Part shown: in pieces, positions 57,576 through 64,000 of the stretch
How positions within the stretch are numbered: the first letter of the stretch is position 1
Layout: each line of letters begins with the position of its first letter
Assembly: GCF_030035675.1 (NCBI RefSeq)
Contig: NC_084480.1
Span: forward strand, 533,501-597,500
Reading direction: 5' to 3'
From: Rhineura floridana
Taxonomy: Eukaryota; Chordata; Lepidosauria; Squamata; Rhineuridae
DNA length: 64,000 nt
Notes under the pieces: model-generated
The model's database searches: none
Told to the model about the DNA's origin: nothing
Seen by the model: only the letters and a program-made list of their open reading frames with translations
Position numbers and translations under genes: made by a program

Positions 57576-58124
57576 ACACTCTGTTGTGTTCCTCCTGCAG
57601 CCGCAGCTGCTGATACAGAAAGAGGGAAGGCTGGTTGCCACCATCTGCCTCTGCCGCAGCCACAGCGTGGGAAGCTGCTCCTCCTCTGGGCAACAAGGAC
57701 CCACGGGCCAGAATCCCCCCTTCTGCTCCTAAACTTGGAGCAGGCAACTTCCCCAACAGTGGTGGGCTACAAGGGAGGCTTTGTCTAGACAAAGCGGAAG
57801 GAACTAGCTCCAGAGGGGTGGGGGGAGGGCAGAGAGAGGCGTGTTTCTGGAGCCCCAACAGGCTGCCTGACGGACAGACACTCCCGTGCCCTGGAGGCGC
57901 ACAGATGATCACAGGTGGGGGCTCAGCTTTTCTGCAAGTGGTGGTGGTTGTGGTGATAGAGCACACTGACGCAGCCCCCTCCTGGGGCCACAACCACAGC
58001 AGGCCTCCTCCACCAAGGCAGGCACGCAGACGGGCACCAGGAGTGGTCAAGGCAAGGAGTGCTCCCCCCACCAGACATCTCCCCCCAAAGGCACCTGGAG
58101 CGGTTGTCAAAAAAAGGCACAGAG
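57576..58124. other. Intergenic DNA downstream of GBA2
   Basis: No exon was recognised. In mammals CREB3 lies tail-to-tail with GBA2 here; I see no bZIP coding sequence. Confidence 0.35.
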
Positions 58125-58600
58125 GCCCCCCTCACCAATAACAGTTTATTTTAAATTAAAATTATTCAGCATCTGGATAATTTTCAGATTATGTATAACC
58201 CAGATTGTGTACAGCTTGATTGTGTGCAAATCAATTGTGGGAGAGTGAAAGGGGGGGAACTGTGTCTTCAGGGGCCCCAGGGGCCCCCCGCCCTTTGGGG
58301 AAAAAAGAGCACTGTGCTCCTCTCAGGTGAGGTGTGGGAGGAACATCTGCCACTGACCCCAAATGGAGAGGGCAGGCAGAAGGGGAGGGAGAGATCCTTC
58401 ATATGCAGCATGCAGCAACAGACCCCCTGAGGAGCACCTCAACCAGCAGCCCCCCCCATGCTTAGTGACCCAAAGAGGAGGCTGATGCAGCACCTGCAGC
58501 CCACACACCCAGCCAGCTATGGAACCCATGTCTCCCACAGATGAAGGGAGGGAGGAAGGCAGCGGCAGCTCCCCCCACTGAGGCTGTCATTCCCAGCAGC
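58125..58600 (-). other. GBA2: GBA2 3' UTR with polyadenylation signal
   Basis: After the stop, about 450 bp of non-coding sequence leads to AATAAA on the minus strand (58150-58145), followed by an A/T-rich start and a G-rich run. Cleavage would fall near 58125-58135. Confidence 0.6.
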
Positions 58601-58825
58601 TCAAGGGCCGAGGCCACTGGTGGCAGGGGCGGTGGGGGGCATCTGCGCAGCCCTGCGCTGCAGGGCCAGCTGCATGCTCCAGATGCTGAGTGGGCGCATG
58701 TAGGCCAGCGAGCGGTAGAGCCTCCTCTGGCAGTAGGCCTCAGGCGTCTGGAAGGCCATGCCCAGGCGCTCCCACACGGTCCGGTAGCAGCCCTCAGCGG
58801 TGCGGAAGCCCTCCTGGACCAGCCC
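58601..58825 (-). CDS. GBA2: GBA2 terminal coding exon
   Basis: It has 74 codons and a TGA stop: [56 protein letters not shown], then a short Pro/Ala tail ending GLGP. Human GBA2 has a longer, different tail after this point. Confidence 0.94.
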   Translation of the reverse strand, partial: GLVQEGFRTAEGCYRTVWERLGMAFQTPEAYCQRRLYRSLAYMRPLSIWSMQLALQRRAAQMPPTAPATSGLGP

Positions 58826-61800
58826 CTGGGAGGGAGGGAGGACAGAATCAGCCCTGGCCAGCCCACCTCTGCCCACCTGGCTCGCAAGCCCTTGCGCAAA
58901 GGGTCTCCCCCATACCTCCTGGATCATGGTGGCCGCGAGAGCATACACCACGCCGACCCACACTTCATCCGACTGGACGCTGGAGGTGTCTGGCACTCCA
59001 CTGGGGCGCATGCCATTGACGGCCCCCATCGTCCCTTCAGAGAACCCCATCACGTTCAGCTCAAAGATGGTCTTCAAAGCACTCCGCACGTGGCTCTGTG
59101 GGAAAATCTGCAAAGACAGAGGGAGGGAGGGAGGGAGCATGGCCTGCTCTGGGCTGCGAATGACTCCAGCCTGCTGGAGCCACGTTGCCCCTGCTTGATC
59201 CTCTGGCAACCAGCGGCTGCCTCCCCCACTGAGGGCTTCCAGTCCACCCTGGGCCCACCCCTCCCTTCCGGCTGGAGGGATTCCTCACCTCAGACTTGCC
59301 CTCTCCCAGGCCGCAGGCCCGGAGGAACCACTGCCCGGCCAACTGGTCCGACATGATGCTGTTGGAGGAGAGGCTCTGGCTGCTGTCGTAGTTGTAGTAT
59401 TTCCCTAGAGAGGAGGAAAGAAGGTGAAGAGAGCCACTTTCGTCTTGGCATAAGGCTCCTGCACACATCCATGTCCCCCCCCCCCGCAACCCCTGGGAGG
59501 AGGCAGGGAGGCTGGCAGGCAGCTGCCCTGCAGAGACATACCATTCCAGAGCCGCTTCTCAAATGCCACCGTGCCCTTTGCCAGGAGGGCCGAGTGTTTC
59601 TGCAGGGCTTCGCCCTCATCCAGGACCTCCGCCATTCTGCACATCATGCAGAGGGCTGCCAGCCACAGGCTGCCACAGTAGGCACTGCCAAAGCAAAGGA
59701 GGAGGAGGTTGGCCCTGGCAGAGCGGCAGACAGCTCACAGCCCCTTGAGAATGGCAGGCAGGAATTGCGGGATGCCTTTCTAGATGGCAAAGGCAGGCCC
59801 GTGCGTGGGCCAGGGAGACCAGACAGCAGCTCTGGGGCTTCAGGGTCCTTAGAAACTAGAGATGCCACCCTCCTGAGCCATAGTTTGGGAGGGCTTGTGA
59901 AGGGGCAAGTGGGGGCCCCTGCAGAAGACAAAGGCCAGCAGGATGGAGCTGAGGAGCGGCCCATCGCTCAGGCTCCACAGCCCACAAGCCTTTTGTTGCG
60001 CCCAGCATGAGAAATGCACTCCAGGTGCACATTTCCCCCAGAGGCTGGCTTCTCCCTGCCCTCTGGGTGCTCTGGGGTGCTCCCTCCGGCCTCAGAGCAG
60101 CCCCGTAACATGTCTCTATTCAAGGCAGGAAAGCAGGCGGCCGGCATGTGTGTGTGCACAAGCAACAGCCTCAGCTCCTCATTTTTAACTCTGTGGCCTG
60201 GCCCCACCACCCCACCCTGGCCCAAGGGTGCCTGGAGAAGACTGTGCATCTGTCCCTCATCCAATCAAGGGGAAGGACAGAGCGGGGAGGGGAGGGGAGA
60301 TGTGCCGCAGAAGGTATGCAACCCTCCAGAAACCAGGCTGTGTGCAAGAGCCTCCCTGGCACGGCGCAGCAGCAGCAGCTCTTACTGGGCAAGGTGGGAG
60401 GGGGTGGCAGGTCTCTGTCTGGAGCGCTCAGCACAAGGGGCAGCAGGATGGCCTCTGCTGGGGGCAGCAGGCAACCTCCGAGAGGGCCTTCCATACTGGA
60501 GAGGCAGCCCTGTGAAAAGGCCCCCTGCCCTGGAGGCGAAGGGAAGGGGGGGAGGGAAGGGAGCCATGCACAGAGACAGGCCAGCAACACCCCCTCCCTC
60601 CCTCCCTCGGACTGATCGCCACCTACAGGCCAAAGCCATGAACTGCAGCTCAGGCTCTCTCGCGCCACCCGCCAGTGTGTGAAAGGGAGGGGAAGGGGCT
60701 TGGAGGTTGCAGCCCACCCCTCCTTTCTCCTCTTCCTCAAGAAAAGGCTGCAGCCCTGAGCATGGCCACTCAGTGGAGGGCAGGACGCAGGCAGAAGTCA
60801 TCCTGGGCAGGGGCAGGAGGAGGGACCCAGCTGGCCCACCCCCTCGGGGAGCTTGCCTGGGTCTCTGGGCAAGGCCCTCCACGCCCCAGGAAGGGCCGCC
60901 CAACACACCAGGGTGCCCTCCTTGGTCCAGGCCAGGGATGGGGAGCCTGTAGCACCCCCCAAACGCTGGAGGGCAGTGGCTATCAGGGGCCCAGCCATCT
61001 GCACACAGTGCAGGCCAGCAACATCTGGAGGGCCACTGGCTCCTGATCACTGCGCTGAGTGGCTGGGCCAAGGCCCGGAGATTCACCTCTGGGTGCCCTC
61101 AACAGCTCCACTGGCCACGCTACTTGCTGCTGCTGCCACCATGGTGGCCTCCCCCTCAACCTGGGGCTGTTTCAGCAGAAGGAGCCCCCTTTGAAATGCA
61201 GAGCGTCCCCTGGGAATGGAGCCCCCCAAATGGCCTGCTGGGCATGAGAGAGCACCAAGGTGGCCCCTCGGGGCCTGCCCAAAGGTTTGCTTTGCTGCTG
61301 TGGGTGCAGCAGAGCCACAAGTGGGGCAGAAAAGAGTGCCAGCCACAGCTCAGGACCCCTCTGCTCACCTGGCCCCCGTCACCACCCAAGCGTCATAGGT
61401 CTGGTCAGCAAAGCCAGAGTTCTCAATGAGGCCGTCCCCGTCCACGTCAAACTTCAGCTCAGAGTCCATCACGGCCTGCAGAAGGCAGAAGAGGCGGAGG
61501 GCTGCAGGCGGGCCGCATGGCCAGCCTGAGCTCTTCACCTGCCCCCTCCTCCGCCCCGCCTGTACCTTGCAGACAGGCCACATGTCCCTCAGGTAGGCAG
61601 AGTCCCCCATGAGGTAGTAATCCCGATACACCTGCAGCACAAACTTCAGATTCAAGTCTTTCCAGCTGGCTGTGTCGTGGATCAAGTAGGCATTGACTCG
61701 TTGCCAGGGCTCATCATCTAGCCAGAGAGGGAAAGGGAGGAGGAGCAGGGCACAGAGTTAGGCCCAGGGGAATCCCCTTGCGCCCCCCCCCCCCACTGCC

Positions 61801-63415
61801 AGGGCCTCTCCCCACCTTGGCAATGCTACAGAGCCTGCACTCGGCAGTCTGGGCACGCATCTGAGCAGGAAAAGTGCAAGCATGAAACTGTTGCAACATC
61901 TCCAAGCATCTCTTGCAGCCACTGTATAGAGGGAGGGTTAAACCCAGTGTGGCGTAGTGGTTAAGGTGCTGGACTACGACCTGGGAGACCAGGGTTCAAA
62001 TCCCCACACAGCCATGAAGCTCACTGGGTGACCTCGGGCCAGTCACTGCCTCTCAGCCTCAGAGGAAGGCAATTGCAGACCCCCTCTGAATACCGCTTAC
62101 CAGGAACCCCTATTCATAGGGTCGCCATTACTTTTGCCTAAAGTAGAGCCTCAACTGAGTCCCCAACTGGAAGGCTGGTCATGTAATATGAAGGCCATAA
62201 TCCTGCAAAGAAGCAGCGACTCAAGAGGAGCATTTCCTGCTTCAGTCATGGGACGAAGCCATGCAGGACTGCCAAGCATCTGTCCTGCTGTTCAAAGAAC
62301 CATCCAGGCGTGGCAACAGCAGTGAGGTGCAGCCACACGGAAGGCGGCGCGTGCACAGAGAGTGCACCACCCTTTGCCCTGTAGGCAGCAAGGGCACTGC
62401 AACAGCCAGGACTCTCCTGGACCCAGGCAGAAGGTGGCGCCTTACCAGGCTCTCCAATGTCATGAGGCACCACGTTGCACAGCTTCACCTGGGCCGTCTG
62501 CCCACTCATCAGGTACAGGCGCAGCCGCGTGTCCTCAGTCAGCACGGCAGCGGCTGCAGGAGGCAAGAGGGAGGCGGTCAGAGGCTTTACCCTGGAAAGC
62601 CACCAAGACCCTTGCCCTCTCTGCCTGCAAGGGGCGCCCAGGGAAGGCAACCCTCCAATGCCACGGGGCAACCCAAGGGGCAGGACCCCCGGAGCACGCC
62701 ACTCCACAGAACCCAGAGTAGGTTTTGTGGAATTGTTCTAAGCTCCCAGTCCGGACTGGAAACAGGCAAGGGGACACCCAAGGCTCACGCAAGACCAGAA
62801 GCCCAGCAGAGGGGATGAGGCGGCAGGGCGAGGCAGGGTGCGCCAACTCCCTCCCTGCTCAGGGTGGCCTTTGCCTTCCCACGAAGTAAAAAGTGGCTTA
62901 AGAGGCAAGATTCAGGGGGGCAAATGACCATCCTGAGTCAGGGCTCCCTCCCCGGCCAAAGGAGAGCGGCAGGATGGAGGCTTCCGGCAGAGGCAGCATG
63001 AGCCCACAGGAGGAGCCTGGCAAGGCGCCTCGCTCACCCACCCATGTCGTACTGCAGGCTGAGCTCCAGCTTGGGCCACAGCATGGCGAGCGCAAAGGAG
63101 GCGTAGAAGTGGACGTCGTAGGTGTTGTACATGCGGTACTCCTGGCCTGGAAGCAGCCGAGGGAAGGCGGTTAGTGGGCAGGCGGGGCACCAGCGGAGCC
63201 CCCACCCCAAGGAGGCCCGTGAGCGCAGGAGGGACTCACCTTCCAGGTAGGCAAACCTCCCGTACTCCTGCAGCACCGGAAGGAGCCCAGAGAGGCCCAG
63301 GGAGGCCCCCAGGGAGGCCGCGTCTTCGGGCAGCAGCTCCACCCACACCGTCCCTCCGTCGGCCAGGAAATACAGCTCATTGAAGAGGGCCGACTTGTAC
63401 CAAGGGGGCAGGTCA
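58601..63415 (-). CDS. GBA2: GBA2, non-lysosomal glucosylceramidase, last nine coding exons
   Basis: GBA2 is a GH116 enzyme that hydrolyses glucosylceramide (and bile acid glucosides) at ER/Golgi/plasma-membrane faces. Nine exons (63415-63240, 63146-63042, 62553-62446, 61717-61566, 61475-61369, 59684-59542, 59404-59289, 59107-58916, 58825-58601) join in frame with GT/AG sites. They encode about 441 C-terminal residues closely matching human GBA2. The catalytic nucleophile Glu lies in [11 protein letters not shown] and the acid/base Asp in FADQTYDAW, both residues assigned from published work on human GBA2. The gene continues beyond the right edge; at least 585 bp of intron precede the first exon seen. 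The C-terminal tail is shorter than in human. One Sauria SINE and one probable MITE sit in introns. The gene appears intact. Confidence 0.96.
58916..59107 (-). CDS. GBA2: GBA2 exon
   Basis: The exon has 64 codons in phase 0: [58 protein letters not shown]. Acceptor TTTGCAG, donor GTATGG. Confidence 0.94.
59289..59404 (-). CDS. GBA2: GBA2 exon
   Basis: It encodes [20 protein letters not shown] and [18 protein letters not shown], aligning with human YYNYDSS...VMSDQCAGQWF. Acceptor CTCTCTAG, donor GTGAGG. Confidence 0.93.
59542..59684 (-). CDS. GBA2: GBA2 exon
   Basis: It encodes [20 protein letters not shown], then a variable helix and FEKRLWNG. Acceptor TTTGGCAG, donor GTATGT. It is preceded by a 1.7-kb intron. 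Confidence 0.92.
60934..61055. mobile_element. Probable small non-autonomous DNA transposon (MITE)
   Basis: Imperfect inverted ends: CCAGGGATGGGGAGCCTGTA at the left and ATCTGGAGGGCCACTGGCTC plus CTGATC at the right. The pattern resembles common amniote hAT-type MITEs. It lies in a GBA2 intron. Confidence 0.45.
61369..61475 (-). CDS. GBA2: GBA2 exon with acid/base Asp
   Basis: It encodes [20 protein letters not shown] and [15 protein letters not shown]. The Asp in the DQTYD block corresponds to the human general acid/base (Asp677). Acceptor TTCTGCAG, donor GTGAGC. Confidence 0.93.
61566..61717 (-). CDS. GBA2: GBA2 exon
   Basis: It encodes [39 protein letters not shown] and DMWPVCK, one of the most conserved blocks of the family. 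Acceptor GGCTAG, donor GTACAG. Confidence 0.93.
61945..62132 (+). mobile_element. Sauria-type SINE
   Basis: Box A GTGGCGTAGTGGTTAAGGTG, box B GGTTCAAATCC, the body GAAGCTCACTGGGTGACC..., and a 3' end CTATTCATAGGGTCGCCATT shared with BovB. It lies in a GBA2 intron, opposite to the gene. Confidence 0.9.
62446..62553 (-). CDS. GBA2: GBA2 exon
   Basis: It encodes [18 protein letters not shown] and [11 protein letters not shown], aligning gap-free with human ...RRRYLMSG...VIPHDIGDP. Acceptor CTCCTGCAG, donor GTAAGG. Confidence 0.92.
63042..63146 (-). CDS. GBA2: GBA2 exon
   Basis: It encodes [19 protein letters not shown] and [14 protein letters not shown]. The donor is taken at ATGG|GTGGGT, because this keeps the phase of the next exon; a stronger-looking GTGAGC four bases on would break the frame. 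Confidence 0.92.
63240..63415 (-). CDS. GBA2: GBA2 exon with catalytic nucleophile
   Basis: The exon encodes [20 protein letters not shown] through [10 protein letters not shown]. The Glu of FNELYF corresponds to human Glu527. Acceptor CCCTGCAG, donor GTGAGT. It enters with one base of a split codon and leaves after one. Confidence 0.93.
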
Positions 63416-64000
63416 CTGCAGGGGGCAGAAAAGGGAGGCACTTGGATGCTGACCCCCCAAAGCAGCCCAGCTTGCCACCCACCTGACCTCCCCTCAGAAG
63501 GGAGGACTCTGGCTCACATCTGGGAAGGGAAGGGCTGCCCCACGGGGCCACTCAAGCAGGCTTGCAGACACCCACTCGCCTGGCTGCAAGCAAATATGGA
63601 AGCTTAACTAGCCTAGGTCCTTCCCCTCCCTCCCCCTTCCGGATGCATGAGCAGGCAGGGCAGGAGAAATTCCTATGGGTCAGTCCCACTGATGGAACTT
63701 AATTCTCCTCTGTGGTGCCCAGGAATACTAACAGATGCCAGGAGGCGGCAACAGGAAGACATCTCTTGTTGCCTTTTAACAATTTGCACCCCCCTTTTCT
63801 CTCCCTAGAGCAACCCACAAATGGGCTCCACCCCACCTGGCCAGAGTAGGCAGCGTTAGCCCACAGTGGCACTAGTCACTCCAGCTGCTGACCCTTCAGG
63901 GACCAGGAGGTGGGGGGGCGGGGGAGAGAGAGAGGCGGTAAGAAGCAAAGGACAACGCAGGTTCCTCTGCCCCCCCTCCCAAAGCAGATGGCCCCGCCAA
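63416..64000. other. GBA2 intron, to the window edge
   Basis: No coding match. The preceding GBA2 exon must lie beyond the right edge. Confidence 0.5.

Noticed and set aside
60014-61194. Long ORFs within the large GBA2 intron
   Set aside because: No similarity recognised, antisense or out of phase with GBA2 exons, low complexity.
61945-62132. A tRNA gene
   Set aside because: Box A and B are present but the acceptor arms do not pair and a SINE body and BovB tail follow.

Overview
The window looks like nuclear DNA of a squamate reptile, most likely a lizard. It is packed with CR1 and L2-like LINEs, BovB/RTE pieces, a Sauria-type tRNA SINE carrying a BovB-like tail, and a 5S-rRNA-headed SINE. 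Host exons make up only a few percent of the sequence. All host genes I could support lie on the minus strand and are split into exons with matching intron phases.

Region 1 (1-20.4 kb) holds two avidin-family genes in tandem. Avidin B (exons 20222-20103, 18930-18720, 18235-18115) is upstream. Avidin A (exons 10052-9921, 7125-6915, 1078-958) is downstream. Each has a TATA box, a signal-peptide exon, a 211-bp second exon and a 121-bp third exon, with intron phases 0, 1 and 2. The short last exon (the one holding Asn118 in chicken avidin) was not found for either gene. Avidin B keeps the cysteine pair of chicken avidin; avidin A has lost both. The introns are filled with CR1 and L2 LINEs, SINEs and nested solo LTRs. 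Between the genes lie a GA-rich minisatellite, a hAT terminus and an unrecognised 240-codon ORF.

Region 2 (20.4-56 kb) is a nest of repeats. It contains: a 5'-truncated CR1 just upstream of avidin B; L2-like relics; an RTE-type LINE (about 30.1-38.8 kb) interrupted by a nearly intact L2-like LINE and a CR1; a probable PIF/Harbinger element (about 38.8-50.6 kb) apparently split by a fossil Ty1/copia element, which is itself split by two CR1 copies; and an old CR1 (about 51.6-55.9 kb) split by a BovB fragment. Solo LTRs of the copia-associated family recur through the window, several with exact 5-bp target-site duplications.

Region 3 (58.1-63.4 kb) holds the last nine coding exons and 3' UTR of GBA2, the non-lysosomal (bile acid) beta-glucosidase, including both catalytic residues. 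Its 5' exons lie beyond the right edge.

Functionally the window joins a housekeeping glycolipid enzyme with a two-gene cluster of secreted biotin-binding proteins. The transposon nest explains nearly all the rest.
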